From Occallatibacter savannae (GTDB lineage Bacteria > Acidobacteriota > Terriglobia > Terriglobales > Acidobacteriaceae): DNA of 64,000 nucleotides. Under the pieces are notes generated by a model that did not search any database, was not told the DNA's origin, and saw only the letters and a list, made by a program, of their open reading frames with translations. A program made the position numbers and the translations under genes. The DNA is taken from positions 731,663 to 795,662 of the forward strand of contig NZ_QFFY01000003.1 of assembly GCF_003131205.1 (NCBI RefSeq), in the 5' to 3' direction. Positions 9,312 through 19,200 of this stretch are shown here, piece after piece; the first letter of the stretch is position 1; each line of letters starts with the position of its first letter.

Positions 9312-9688
9312 GGGCGAACCGAATCGAACGGCTCCTCGACATCCGGTTGAATAACACTTCCCAGTTGGCTGGATTCGCCAAAGCACGCGATCTTGCCTAC
9401 TTTACGGCAAGGATATGTGGCGCGGAGTACAGGCATGAGTCATTGCTCGCGCCTACGCAGGAGATTCTTGACGCGTTTAAGAAGCAGAAGGGCGACTGGA
9501 ACGTCTACTGCGATGCTTACGTGGCCCTCATTACGGATCGCAGAGTAGAAGACCAGCTCGACAGAGAAGAATTCTCTAAACGGACAGCGATGCTGTGCAG
9601 TGAACCGACCCCCGAACATTGCCATCGGAGGCTCGCGCTGGAATACCTGGAGTCGAAGTGGGGAGGATTCGAAATTCATCACCTCTAG
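9251..9688 (+). CDS. DUF488 protein, second of a tandem pair
   Basis: A 145-residue, shorter DUF488 protein: IGFTQKSAEGFFETL, LLDIRLNNTSQLAGF and the C-terminal CSEPTPEHCHRRLALEYL, preserving the Cys-x(6)-Cys-His-Arg-Arg cluster of the first copy. The middle segment differs, so the pair are diverged paralogues rather than a recent duplication. The gene starts inside the first one with AGGA four bases upstream, implying coupled translation and probably a fixed stoichiometry. Whether the two form a heterodimer is inference. Confidence 0.85.
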   Translation: MEIYSIGFTQKSAEGFFETLRANRIERLLDIRLNNTSQLAGFAKARDLAYFTARICGAEYRHESLLAPTQEILDAFKKQKGDWNVYCDAYVALITDRRVEDQLDREEFSKRTAMLCSEPTPEHCHRRLALEYLESKWGGFEIHHL

Positions 9689-9782
9689 CGACTTCCCGAC
9701 TTCCGCCGATCGTGCCAAGGATCACATCCTCAGATCAGCGACTTGAAGAAGAATGAACCATTCCCCAGGAGAAATTGCGGGA

Positions 9783-10478
9783 ATGTCGCTGACTCGGATC
9801 GTTTGCCTTGCCAACTCTTACAAACACGACCATCGGTGCGTCGCAGGGATAGACCTTAGAACCAAGCAGTGGGTTCGCCTAGTCGGCAATTCAATTCCTG
9901 GATGCATGACATTAGCGGAAGCGAGCTATGTCGACGGTACCCCCTTGCGTCTGCTTGATGTGTTCGAAGTTGAGTTGGCGGAACCATGCGGGACCGATGA
10001 CCATCCTGAAGACGTGAGGGTGTCCCGGGGCGCAATATTCTTCTCTCGCAAGTTCAACGGCTTTTCCGACTGCCGACTGCTAGCGGGAGTCAAAGCCAAA
10101 GCCGGGCAAGTGCTCCAGGGATACAGAGACCGGGTATTTGCTGACCCGATCCGGAGAAACTCCCCTTGCCGATCTCTCGAGCTCATTCGACCGGATGATC
10201 TGTGGTGGTGGATTAGGAATGACGGTAAGCGCAAGAGTCGCGCGTTGTTCCGGTCGAATCGCACCCGGTTCGATCTAGCGGTGACAGACCCCGAATGGCT
10301 CGAGAAACTGGCCCCTCTGGAACCCGGAATTTACCCACACGGCTCTTTCTTCTCACGGAATGCTCAAGAGACATACCTCACGATAAGCATGAGCGAGCCA
10401 TTCGAACGGTTTCGATACAAGCTGGTCGCAGGCGTCATCTCGGCGCGTGCCAGCGGTGGATTCGAGGATCGCGCTTGA
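9783..10478 (+). CDS. putative dual OB-domain protein
   Basis: About 231 residues, third gene of the cassette. The opening MSLTRIVCLANSYKHDHRC followed by VAGIDLRTKQWVRLVG matches, from memory, the start of the family annotated as dual OB-containing (DuOB), which is often found beside DUF488 genes. The rest is beta-rich, with a conserved-looking PDDLWWWIRNDGKRKSRALF block and a C-terminal FRYKLVAGVI strand. OB folds bind single-stranded nucleic acid or oligonucleotides, which is the only hint of role. ATG 9783 has GGAG 11 bases upstream and fits the family N terminus; ATG 9753 would add ten residues. No nuclease or ATPase motif is visible. Confidence 0.65.
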   Translation: MSLTRIVCLANSYKHDHRCVAGIDLRTKQWVRLVGNSIPGCMTLAEASYVDGTPLRLLDVFEVELAEPCGTDDHPEDVRVSRGAIFFSRKFNGFSDCRLLAGVKAKAGQVLQGYRDRVFADPIRRNSPCRSLELIRPDDLWWWIRNDGKRKSRALFRSNRTRFDLAVTDPEWLEKLAPLEPGIYPHGSFFSRNAQETYLTISMSEPFERFRYKLVAGVISARASGGFEDRA

Positions 10479-10533
10479 AACGCCACAGGCCGCCTTGCGG
10501 CGGGCTGAGCAGATGAGAGCAACTTGTCGGATG

Positions 10534-11232
10534 TTAGTTCTGGGCGAGAGAACCGAAGTCGGCACTGCCGACGGCCGTGCTTCCGTCAGCGCCGTTATAG
10601 GTCGCGGTCACCTTGGCTTTGCCCAGGGTCATCGCGCGAGCCACGCCAGTGGTGGCGTCGACTCTGACAGCCTGCGGATTGCTCGATGACCAATCGATCT
10701 TGCCATTGAGCGGAACCAGCGTTCCGTCTTCCGTCTTTCCGACGGCGATGAACTTCGCCATGCCGTTCAGAGCTGAACTCTGGCCGGAAAGGCGGATCAC
10801 AGAAAGGCTCGTGACGGCCGTCTTCGGGGCCACAGGCTCCTGCTCGATGAAGTTCGCATAGCCCACGATGATTCCGTGGAAGCCCTGCGCACTGGCAGAC
10901 ATGAGGATGTTCGCGTTGAATGTGCTGCCCGGGTTCGCGCAGGTGGTTACGCTGGCAAGCCCGTCTGTCGAGATAGTCAAAAGCTGAGTGTCAAACGACT
11001 TCCATGTAACTTGCGAAGTTATATCGCGCGTAACGGCCGCGTGATTCGGGCGCGTGAAAGTTCCGATCGCGGTAAGCTGCGACTGAACCTGCACCGTTCC
11101 GCAAGGGCCAAGCAACGCCGTCGTTGTGGTGGGAATAATCTGGATCGAGGTCAGCGCCGGATCGACCGCGCAGCTTGTAAAGGGGATCACCGCACCGAGC
11201 ATCAACAAGGCACCCAACGAACGATTACGCAT
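10534..11232 (-). CDS. lipoprotein with bacterial Ig-like (BIG2) domains
   Basis: About 232 residues. The start at ATG 11232 is chosen because AGGAG sits nine bases upstream; ATG 11241 directly abuts that site. A short signal sequence ends in the lipobox IPFTSC, so Cys20 would be lipidated. Two beta-sandwich stretches of BIG2 type follow; the second is clear (SLSVIRLSGQSSAL, then WSSSNPQAVRVDATTGVARA and GKAKVTATYNG). Such surface lipoproteins are structural or adhesive, with no known enzyme activity. It stands alone between the DUF488 cassette and ruvB and is not obviously linked to either. Confidence 0.75.
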   Translation of the reverse strand: MRNRSLGALLMLGAVIPFTSCAVDPALTSIQIIPTTTTALLGPCGTVQVQSQLTAIGTFTRPNHAAVTRDITSQVTWKSFDTQLLTISTDGLASVTTCANPGSTFNANILMSASAQGFHGIIVGYANFIEQEPVAPKTAVTSLSVIRLSGQSSALNGMAKFIAVGKTEDGTLVPLNGKIDWSSSNPQAVRVDATTGVARAMTLGKAKVTATYNGADGSTAVGSADFGSLAQN

Positions 11233-11668
11233 AAACGACATCTCCTGGCGTCTCCGCCTTGCTGACCTGTTTCGTCGCGGTCAGCTCGACCACCGGGGAT
11301 CTGCTCCCCGAAAAGCATTGCAATCAGTTGGCAAGCGCCGCAGCGTCTGCGCATGCATCGCAAAAAGTCTGTGGTTGTACCGGGGCTGGACGCAGAGATT
11401 CACTGCATCTGACCGTCAACACACCTGTCTCCTCATGAGAGGTGGCCCAAGAATACGGCAGTTCAAAGCGGCGAATCAATAACAATCTTGGATCGAAGAG
11501 CCTTGTTTGTTACGCGCGTAACTAGCGAAAGGCAGCGGAGTTGTGAGCAATTTGGAGTTAGGTGAGAAATAAGCATGGCCGAAAAACGGAGTTACCCGAC
11601 TTAGTCCTTTCGTGTCACGGCGAAGGCGGTTTTGCCGGGCACCCCCGCAGCCGCTACACTGCTGGCAC
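11233..11668. other. 436-bp spacer between divergent genes
   Basis: Promoter region for the lipoprotein gene (leftward) and ruvB (rightward). It contains a perfect 14-bp palindrome (11509-11522) but no open frame, tRNA or known RNA motif that I can support. Confidence 0.4.
11509..11522. promoter_or_regulatory. perfect 14-bp palindrome upstream of ruvB
   Basis: GTTACGCGCGTAAC reads identically on both strands, about 147 bp before the ruvB ATG. It has the size and symmetry of a dimeric regulator site. It does not resemble a LexA box of a type I know, so the binding protein is unknown. Confidence 0.3.
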
Positions 11669-12706
11669 ATGGTCATCGCGCGCGACAACTCCCCGGAACG
11701 TCTTGTAAGCGCCTCGCGCGCCGAGGAAGAGCAGAGTTTTGAGCTGAAGCTCCGTCCGCGCTGGCTGAAGGAGTTCATCGGGCAGGCCAAAGCGAAAGAA
11801 CAGCTGGCCATCGCGCTGGAGGCGGCAAAGTCGCGCGGGGAGGCGCTGGATCACGTCCTGCTGTTCGGTCCTCCGGGTTTGGGCAAGACCACGCTGGCTA
11901 CGATCATCGCCAACGAGCTTGGCGTTGGTTTTCAGCAGACCTCGGGACCGGCGCTGCAGATTCAGGGCGACCTGACCGCGATCCTGACCAACCTTCGCGA
12001 CCGGCAGGTACTCTTTCTCGACGAGATACACCGGATGCAGCCGGTTCTCGAAGAGAAGCTCTATACCGCTCTTGAGGACTACAAGCTCGACATCATCATT
12101 GGACAGGGACCCGCGGCACGCACGCACGTGATGGAGATCAAACCCTTCACGTTTGTCGGCGCAACAACGCGGCCTGGGCTGCTGAGTTCTCCTCTGCGCT
12201 CGCGTTTTGGGATTCTGCTCCGGCTCGAGTTCTACACCGAAGACGACCTTCGCGTGATCGTGCAGCGTTCAGCGGAGGTTCTCGGCGTGCCTATCGACGC
12301 AGACGGCGCGGCGGAGATCGCGCTGCGCTCACGCGGAACGCCGCGTATCGCCAACCGTCTTCTACGCCGCGTGCGCGACTTCGCCCAGGTGCGCGGGACC
12401 GGTGTCATCGACAGGCCCACGGCAAACGCCGCTCTGACGATGCTGGAAGTGGATGCGCATGGATTTGACGAGATCGACCGGCGGCTGATGCTGACGATCA
12501 TGCAGAAATACGATGGCGGTCCGGTCGGCTTGGGGACTCTCGCAGCGACTCTGGCCGAAGAAGAAGATGCTCTCGAGGAGGTATACGAGCCGTTTCTCAT
12601 TCAGATCGGCTTTCTCGATCGCACGCCGCGCGGACGCGTGGCCACACGGCTTGCGTACGAGCACTTCGGCGTGCCAATGCCCGGACGACAAGGTGGATTG
12701 TTCTAA
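11669..12706 (+). CDS. ruvB: Holliday junction branch-migration helicase RuvB
   Basis: The ATP-driven motor that, as a hexameric ring with RuvA, moves Holliday junctions during recombinational repair. The 345 residues from ATG 11669 give the usual family length; a longer frame from 11612 only adds a non-conserved basic stretch. Walker A is GPPGLGKTT (67-75), Walker B is LFLDEIHR, sensor and arginine finger are in GATTRPG and SPLRSRFG, and the C-terminal winged helix ends LAYEHFGVP. ruvA and ruvC are not adjacent. The N terminus [12 protein letters not shown] is canonical. Confidence 0.97.
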   Translation: MVIARDNSPERLVSASRAEEEQSFELKLRPRWLKEFIGQAKAKEQLAIALEAAKSRGEALDHVLLFGPPGLGKTTLATIIANELGVGFQQTSGPALQIQGDLTAILTNLRDRQVLFLDEIHRMQPVLEEKLYTALEDYKLDIIIGQGPAARTHVMEIKPFTFVGATTRPGLLSSPLRSRFGILLRLEFYTEDDLRVIVQRSAEVLGVPIDADGAAEIALRSRGTPRIANRLLRRVRDFAQVRGTGVIDRPTANAALTMLEVDAHGFDEIDRRLMLTIMQKYDGGPVGLGTLAATLAEEEDALEEVYEPFLIQIGFLDRTPRGRVATRLAYEHFGVPMPGRQGGLF

Positions 12707-12712
12707 CCCGCT

Positions 12713-12741
12713 TTCAGCTCTCAGCTGTCAGCTATCAGTGA
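12713..12741. repeat. degenerate CAGCT-word tandem
   Basis: TTTCAGCTCTCAGCTGTCAGC followed by TATCAGTG: three to four imperfect copies of a seven-base word in the short spacer between ruvB and the thioredoxin-family gene. It is one of several such spacers in this window. Confidence 0.5.
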
Positions 12742-12757
12742 TATCGGGAGAAGAGTT

Positions 12758-13309
12758 ATGGCACTGACTGAATCGACGATGCTGGAACTTGGAACGACGG
12801 CGCCGGACTTTGCGTTGCGCGATGTGGTCACAGGCAAAACCGTTCGCCGCGATGACTTCAAGGGGCACAAGGGCCTGCTCGTCATGTTCATCTGCACACA
12901 TTGCCCCTACGTCAAGCACATCGAGAAAGGGCTGGCACAGCTCGGATCGAACTACGCCGGCAAACTCGGCATCGTTGCCATCAGCAGCAACGACGCGCAG
13001 AACTATCCCGACGACAGCCCTGAGGGGCTGAAGAAGCAGGCCGAGCGGCTCGAGTTTAAATTCCCCTACCTCTACGATGAATCGCAGTCTGTGGCGCGGG
13101 CCTTCGCAGCCGCCTGCACGCCCGACATTTACCTCTTCGATAAGGATCTGAAGCTCGCCTATCGCGGCCAGTTCGACGGCGCACGTCCCGGGAACAACGT
13201 GCCCGTAACCGGCGAGGATTTGCGTGCTGCTATCGACGCGGTTCTGCAAGGCGAGAAGCCGAGCGCGGACCAGAAGGCATCCATCGGCTGCAATATCAAG
13301 TGGAAATAG
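12758..13309 (+). CDS. thioredoxin-family (AhpC/TSA-like) protein
   Basis: A 183-residue thioredoxin-fold protein without a signal peptide. It opens with the peroxiredoxin-like LGTTAPDFALRD and carries a CTHCPYV motif (Cys46 and Cys49), followed by AISSNDAQNYPDD and the cis-Pro region AACTPDIYLFD. The CxxC spacing and the PDFAL start place it in the AhpC/TSA-related thioredoxin group; its electron partner and substrate are unknown. GGGAGAAGAG just upstream is a good ribosome-binding site. It follows ruvB by 51 bp and may be read through from it, though no functional link is evident. Confidence 0.85.
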   Translation: MALTESTMLELGTTAPDFALRDVVTGKTVRRDDFKGHKGLLVMFICTHCPYVKHIEKGLAQLGSNYAGKLGIVAISSNDAQNYPDDSPEGLKKQAERLEFKFPYLYDESQSVARAFAAACTPDIYLFDKDLKLAYRGQFDGARPGNNVPVTGEDLRAAIDAVLQGEKPSADQKASIGCNIKWK

Positions 13310-13495
13310 CGGGGCTAGCCGTTCGCTTCGCGAACGTGTTAGCAGAGTTAGCAGCCGCTGCGCGGCTTGTTCGCCGCGTTAGTATCTGCTCGCTGGCTTC
13401 TTGCAGTTCCTAGCTCCGCTAACACCGCTAACCGTTTGCGAAGAGAACGGCTAACACCGCTCAGCCTCTGCTAACCTCGCTAGCCCTGCTGCCTC
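13310..13495. repeat. GCTAAC-word inverted repeat region
   Basis: A 186-bp spacer built almost entirely of short repeats. The left half has GCTAGCCGTTCGC and GTTAGCAGAGTTAGCAG; the right half has the complements CGCTAACACCGCTAACCG and AACGGCTAACACCGCT, then CTGCTAACCTCGCTAGC. The halves could fold on each other into a long imperfect stem between two convergent genes (thioredoxin family and galU), and may act as a terminator for both. Confidence 0.6.
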
Positions 13496-14374
13496 TCAGC
13501 AGATGCCTAATCCCTTCAGATACTCCCGGAAGCGCTCGCCAAACTCGGGCCGCTTCAGCGCGAATTCAACCGTAGCCTGCAGCATTCCGAACTTGTCGCC
13601 GGCGTCGAATCGCTTGCCTTCGAACGTGTACCCGAATACTTTCTCCTCTTTGAGGAGCGCTTTGATGCCGTCGGTGAGCTGGATTTCGCCGCCTGCTCCT
13701 GGAGTCGTCTGCTCGAGAAGTTCGAAGATGCGCGGAGTGAGGATGTAGCGCCCGATGATGGCCTGCTTCGACGGAGCGTCTTCCAGCTTTGGTTTCTCCA
13801 CCATTCCTGTGCAGTTGTAAATACGCGGGTCGTTCTTGTCCGGAGATCCGGCCAGGACGCCATACGCGGAGATGCCGGGCCCCTCCACTGTCTGCGTCGC
13901 CAGCACCGAACCGCCGCGATCGTTGAAGACGTCGATCATCTGCTTGAGACAGGGCGTTTCCGCATCGATCACATCATCCGGCAGCACCACCGCGAACGGC
14001 TCATCGCCGACCAATTCCTTCGCGCAGAGCACGGCATGTCCCAGGCCCAGCGGTTCGCGCTGCCGCACATAGCTGACGCGCGCCAGAGTCGCCACGCTGC
14101 GCGACACGTGCAGCAGGTCCTTCTTCCCGCGGCGCTCCAGCGTATGGTCCAGTTCGAAATTGTGATCGAAGTGGTCTTCCATCGCGCCCTTGCCGCGGCC
14201 AGTGACGATAATGATGTGCTCGATGCCCGAGGCGACCGCCTCTTCCACGCCGTATTGGATGATTGGCTTATCGACCAGCGCCAGCATCTCTTTGGGGATC
14301 ACTTTGGTGGCGGGCAAAAAGCGCGTGCCAAGGCCGCCGGCGGGGAAAACGACTTTGCGAACTTCCTGTCTCAT
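13496..14374 (-). CDS. galU: UTP--glucose-1-phosphate uridylyltransferase
   Basis: Makes UDP-glucose from UTP and glucose-1-phosphate, feeding exopolysaccharide, trehalose and cell-envelope sugar pathways in the cytoplasm. The 292 residues match the bacterial GalU length. Seen: nucleotide-binding loop FPAGGLGTRFLPATK, EMLALVDKPIIQYGVEEA, REPLGLGHAVLCA, VVLPDDVI, the GMVEKP block and the closing FDAGDKFGM. All are diagnostic of GalU rather than of related RmlA/GlmU enzymes. It is a single-gene unit, convergent with the thioredoxin-family gene. Confidence 0.96.
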   Translation of the reverse strand: MRQEVRKVVFPAGGLGTRFLPATKVIPKEMLALVDKPIIQYGVEEAVASGIEHIIIVTGRGKGAMEDHFDHNFELDHTLERRGKKDLLHVSRSVATLARVSYVRQREPLGLGHAVLCAKELVGDEPFAVVLPDDVIDAETPCLKQMIDVFNDRGGSVLATQTVEGPGISAYGVLAGSPDKNDPRIYNCTGMVEKPKLEDAPSKQAIIGRYILTPRIFELLEQTTPGAGGEIQLTDGIKALLKEEKVFGYTFEGKRFDAGDKFGMLQATVEFALKRPEFGERFREYLKGLGIC

Positions 14375-14486
14375 TACTGCTCCATCGATCTGCTCGGGTC
14401 TATTGTCGAACCTGCTGTTGTTTTCAGACCCGTTTTCCGTATCGAAATTACTTACTTTAGTCCTGCGAACACGTCTGAAATAGGTT

Positions 14487-16256
14487 CTACAACGTTGGTG
14501 AACCGTCGCCCAGCATCGCTTCGCGAATCACCTTAATGGGCGGAAAACCCTGGCTCAGGAAATCATCATGAAATTTCTGTAACGAAAATGCGCTGCCTTG
14601 CTTCTTCATCAGATCTTCGCGCAGCTTCAAAATCTCGAGCTTGCCCAATGTGTAGTACAGGTACGTAGGATCGCCTGCACCGCGTTTCGCCTCGACGATC
14701 GACGTTTCTCTGGGCTGGTAGCCTTCCTTCTGGAAGAACTCGACGGCCTGATCGTAGGTCATGTTCCCAGTGTGCATTTGGATGCCGACGATGAAGCGGG
14801 CGTTGCGCAGCAGCGCATCCTGTAGCTGGCCAAGGCGGAGAAACTTCGCTTCTCGCGCGTCCCTGGCTCCGATGCCCGGCTGGCCGTATCCGTTGTCGAG
14901 CATCATCTGCTCCGTGTAGTGCGCCCAGCCTTCGATGTTGGTATTCGCCTGCAATATCTTTCGCACCCGCGTCGGCGCTTTCAGCGAGTAGAGGTATTGC
15001 ACGTAGTGCCCCGGATACGCCTCATGAACGGACGTCGAGATCACCGTGCCGATGTTGTAGGAGTGCATGTAGCCCTCCACTTCGGCGGGCGTCATGGAGG
15101 GATCGGGTAGCGTCACATTGAAGTACGACGTCGTAGCCTTCGTCTCGAAAGGCCCTGGCGAATCCATGCTGGCCTGCGTTGTTGCCCGCATGAAGGGCGG
15201 CGTCTCTTCCAGCACCGGCCTTACATCGGACGGGATGGTCACGATGTGGTGTGAGCGGATGAAGTCGAGGAGGCTGGAGAATGTTGCGCGGAAAGAATTG
15301 AGGAGCTGATCGGGAGACGGATGCTGATGGCCCAGTTCCTCAAGCACCTCGCGCGGAGTCTTGTCGGGCTCGAGTTCCTTGGCCACTTCAGCGAAGTGCT
15401 GCTGATTGCGATGAAGATCGGCGTAACCGACCTCGAGCAGCCTCGGCAGCGGGATATCGACCATCTCGTCGTACTGCAGCTTCTTTGAAAACGTGTCGGC
15501 GCCGATCCGGAAGTCGCCGTTCGAACGCGGCAGCAGGTCCGACCTGAGCCACGTCATGTAGCTGGTCAACTCGCCGATGACCGCGGCATTGCTCTTCGCG
15601 AACTCCGCCTTGAGCGCCTCGTCCTGTGCATCGGCAAACGCCAGCGGAACGTCGTGCTGGAAGAAGGCGATGATGCCGGGCAGCTGCTCGATCGCAATCT
15701 CCGTAAAGATGCGCGGCGGATTTTGAAGATTGGCGCGAGCCTGGACGAGGAGCACCGGCATCTTCTTCTCGCGTGCAATCAGCGAGCGCAGCCTGTCGTC
15801 AGAAGGAGCGAACTTGCGCTCCATCAGCGTAAACACCCCGCTGGCGCAAAGGCTCGAATAGTAGTCCGCGTTCTTAGCCCACGGTCGGATAGTCTGCAGT
15901 GTCAGGCGGCGCGAACGGATCTGATTGAGCACCAGCTCGCGGTCCGCGCGGGTGGTCTGATCGAGGGATGCAGCCGGAATCGCGGAGATGCGCTTCTCAA
16001 ACGAGTCGAGTGCCGCAACCTCCGCATCGATGCTGCCTGATGCAAGGTCATCGAGCTTGGCGTCGTACTGGTGATAGCCCCATACTGTGCCCGCTATCGG
16101 CTGATGAGGAAAATACACCTGATCGAAATACTCGTCCGATGCTCGCTGAAATTGCTCTTGAGCGGCTTTGTCGGAGGTGGCAGCGGCAGAAAGAGTCATG
16201 CAGGCTCCAAAGGCGAGCAGCGAAACGTATTTGTTCACGGTCCCTCTTGTTTTCAT
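14487..16256 (-). CDS. secreted DUF885-family protein, likely metallopeptidase-like
   Basis: A 589-residue exported protein of the DUF885 family. A signal peptide (hydrophobic core about 10-24, ending SAAA) precedes the mature chain. The zinc-peptidase-like motif VHEAYPGHYVQ contains an HExxxH variant diagnostic of DUF885, and downstream GWAHYTEQMMLDNGY supplies the conserved helix with a possible glutamate ligand. Family members are thought to be carboxypeptidase-like but few have been tested. The C terminus LQKFHDDFLSQGFPPIKVIRE is typical and complete. It lies seven bases from the mfd stop, so it is probably transcribed in tandem with mfd. Confidence 0.85.
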   Translation of the reverse strand: MKTRGTVNKYVSLLAFGACMTLSAAATSDKAAQEQFQRASDEYFDQVYFPHQPIAGTVWGYHQYDAKLDDLASGSIDAEVAALDSFEKRISAIPAASLDQTTRADRELVLNQIRSRRLTLQTIRPWAKNADYYSSLCASGVFTLMERKFAPSDDRLRSLIAREKKMPVLLVQARANLQNPPRIFTEIAIEQLPGIIAFFQHDVPLAFADAQDEALKAEFAKSNAAVIGELTSYMTWLRSDLLPRSNGDFRIGADTFSKKLQYDEMVDIPLPRLLEVGYADLHRNQQHFAEVAKELEPDKTPREVLEELGHQHPSPDQLLNSFRATFSSLLDFIRSHHIVTIPSDVRPVLEETPPFMRATTQASMDSPGPFETKATTSYFNVTLPDPSMTPAEVEGYMHSYNIGTVISTSVHEAYPGHYVQYLYSLKAPTRVRKILQANTNIEGWAHYTEQMMLDNGYGQPGIGARDAREAKFLRLGQLQDALLRNARFIVGIQMHTGNMTYDQAVEFFQKEGYQPRETSIVEAKRGAGDPTYLYYTLGKLEILKLREDLMKKQGSAFSLQKFHDDFLSQGFPPIKVIREAMLGDGSPTL

Positions 16257-16262
16257 CTGAAA

Positions 16263-19200
16263 CTATGCGGTGACAGCGTCGGGAGCGAGCTTCTCGATCA
16301 GGTCCCGAATTTCCAGCAATACATCATCGGGCTTGGTGGCGGCGAGGGGAAACTTCAGCAGGCCCTGCGGCGTGAATTGCGCTCCGCGCTTTGCATTCCT
16401 GGCAACCAGGCGCATGAGATGCTGCGGATCGATGGCCGCCTTCTCTGTAAACCGGATCTGCAGTTCAGCACGCTTGCGATCGATCTGCGCGATGCCCATG
16501 CGTTCGCATTCCAGACGCAACGATGCGGCCTCGAGCAGGTAGACTGTCGAATCCGGTAGCGTTCCGTACCGGTCTTCCATCTCGGCGCGAAGGTCGGCAA
16601 GAGCCTTTTCATTTTCTGCTCCGGCGATCTTCTTGTAGAGGCGCAGGCGCTGATTCTCTTCGCCAACGTAGGTCTCGTCAATGCGCAGTGCAATGCCGAG
16701 ATTCAGCTGCGTGCTGGGACGCTCTTCCTCGCCCTCTCCCTTCATCTCTTTCACGGCAGCTTCGAGCATCGACGTGTACATCTCAAATCCGATCGCCTCA
16801 ATGTGACCGCTCTGCTCGCCGCCCAGCATGTTTCCGGCACCGCGTAGTTCGAGGTCGAGCGCGGCGATCTTGAATCCCGCGCCCAGGTCCGAGAATTCCT
16901 TGAGCGCTGCGAGGCGGCGGCGCGCGATGTCGGTCAGCTCACGCTCCGGCGGAATCAGCAGATAGGCATACGCCCGGCGATTGGAACGTCCTACGCGTCC
17001 GCGCAGCTGGTAGAGTTCGCTGAGCCCGTGCCGGTCGGCTCGATTGATGATTATGGTGTTGGCCAGCGGGATGTCGAGGCCGTTTTCGATAATGGTCGTG
17101 GCGACGAGGATGTCGAACTCGTGATGCATGAAGGCCAGCATCACCTGCTCGAGTTCCTTTTCGCCCATCTGCCCGTGCCCCACCACAACGCGCGCGCCGG
17201 GAACAAGCTCCTGAATGCGCGAGGCGATCTCGTAGATGGTCTCGACTCGGTTGTGCACGAAGTAGACCTGCCCGCCGCGCTCGAGTTCCACCTCGATCGC
17301 CGAGCGAATGATCTTCTCATCGAACTTCGCAACCACAGTCTGGATAGCCATACGATCCTTCGGCGGGGTCTCGATGACTGACATGTCGCGCAGGCCGACG
17401 AGCGACATGTGCAGCGTTCGCGGAATAGGTGTCGCGGACATAGCCAGCACATCGATCTCCTTGCGCAACTGCTTCAGCCGCTCCTTATGCCGCACGCCGA
17501 ATCGTTGCTCTTCGTCGACGATCAGGAGCCCGAGATCCTGAAACTTGATGTCTTTCGACAGAATGCGGTGCGTGCCGATCAGCACGTCGACCTTGCCGGT
17601 CTCGAGCTTTTCGAGAATGATCTTCTGTTCCTTTGCTGTGCGAAAGCGCGAGATCATCTCGATGGTGATCGGAAATTGCGAAAAGCGCTTCTTGAAGGTC
17701 TCGAAATGCTGAAAGGCAAGCACCGTAGTCGGCGTGAGCACTGCCACCTGCTTGCCATCCTGCACGGCTTTGAATGCGGCGCGCATGGCGACCTCGGTTT
17801 TGCCGTAGCCCACGTCTCCGCAGAGCAGCCGATCCATGGGCGTGGTCGACTCCATGTCCTGCTTCACGGCCGCTATCGCGGATAGCTGGTCGTCCGTCTC
17901 GCGGTAGTCGAATGAATCTTCAAACTCACGCTGGAAGTCGTTGTCCGCCGAAAACGACGTGCCCTGAGCCGTATGCCGCTGCGCGTAGAGCTTCAGTAGT
18001 TCCGCGGCCATGTCCTGCATGGCCTTGCGCACGCGCGCCTTGGTCTTGACCCACTGCTGCGATCCGAGTTTGTTCAGCTGGGGCGCGGGCCCGGTGTCTG
18101 TCGAACGATACTTCTGGATCAGGTCAAGACGTGTCAGCGGCACATACAGCTTGGCCTGTTCCGCAAACTCAAGGATCATGAACTCGACCGCGAGGCCATC
18201 CTGCACGATCTCCTTCAGGCCTTGGTATTGCGCGATGCCGTGCTCCACGTGGACGACATAGTCGCCAATGGCAAGATCGCGAAAATCGGAAAGGAACGCG
18301 GCAGTCTTCGACTTCTTCGGCTCGGGCCGCGCGTGAATATCGGCATCGTCGGAAAGGTCGTTCGCGCCGAAGACAATCAGGTTCGCGTCCGGAAAGCTGA
18401 CGCCGGAAGCGATCTGCGTCCGCACGATGACAGGCACGCGCATATCGCCCGCCATGTAGCTGGCCTCTTCGAGTTCCGACCCATGCTGGACAACGCGGCT
18501 GCCGAACCGATAGGGCACTTGGTACTCGCGCAACATCGTTGCCGTTCGTTCGGCATCGCCCTGCGTGGGCACCGCGAGGACGATGCGCTGATCTGCGGCC
18601 ATCAGATTCTTGAGTTGCTCCACGAGCGCGGGAATCGATCCATGAAACCGCAAAGTAGGCCGCGAGTTCACTGCGATCTCTCCCAGCGTGTTGTCGTCTT
18701 CAAGCACATCGACGGCGCCGAGCTGGTCTAGGTCGAGCCCCTGATGCGAATCCAGAAAGCCCTGAAGAATCTCGGGCCGGAGATAGAGATCCTCGGGCCG
18801 GATCAGATTTCCGATCCCGCTGCGATCATGGCGCTGCTCGACCTTGTTCCACCAGCGATCGATCTGGTTGCGCACCATCGCGGGCTCCTCTACGAAGAGG
18901 ACAGCGTTGGGAAGGAGCTTGAGCAAATGGCTCTCGGCTCCGGCTACTGCGGAGAAGAACTCCCAACCGGGAAAGACGCTGACGCCACCGGCTGCGGCGG
19001 CTTCGATCTCCATCTCCTCTTCGTCAGACAAGCCCTCGCCGGCGACCTGCACGCGCTGCTTACTGAGCCTGGCGTGAACGGCGGCGAGCAAATGCTCCGT
19101 GACGGGCGTCTCTGTTAAGGGAAGCAGCTGCGCTTCATCCAGGCCGGACTGCGAGCGCTGCGTCTCAGGATCAAACTTGCGGATCGTCTCGATCTCATCG

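Noticed and set aside
10489..10501. GCCGC-CTT-GCGGC hairpin after the dual-OB gene as terminator
   Set aside because: Only five pairs and no T-run.
12713..13495. Possible CRISPR array in the repeat-rich spacers
   Set aside because: Repeats are 7-8 nt, degenerate and without unique spacers; no cas gene is present.
6040..14485. ACCTATTTCAGAC near 6.04 kb and its complement near 14.47 kb as element ends
   Set aside because: A 13-base match is expected by chance at this window size and there is no similarity around it.
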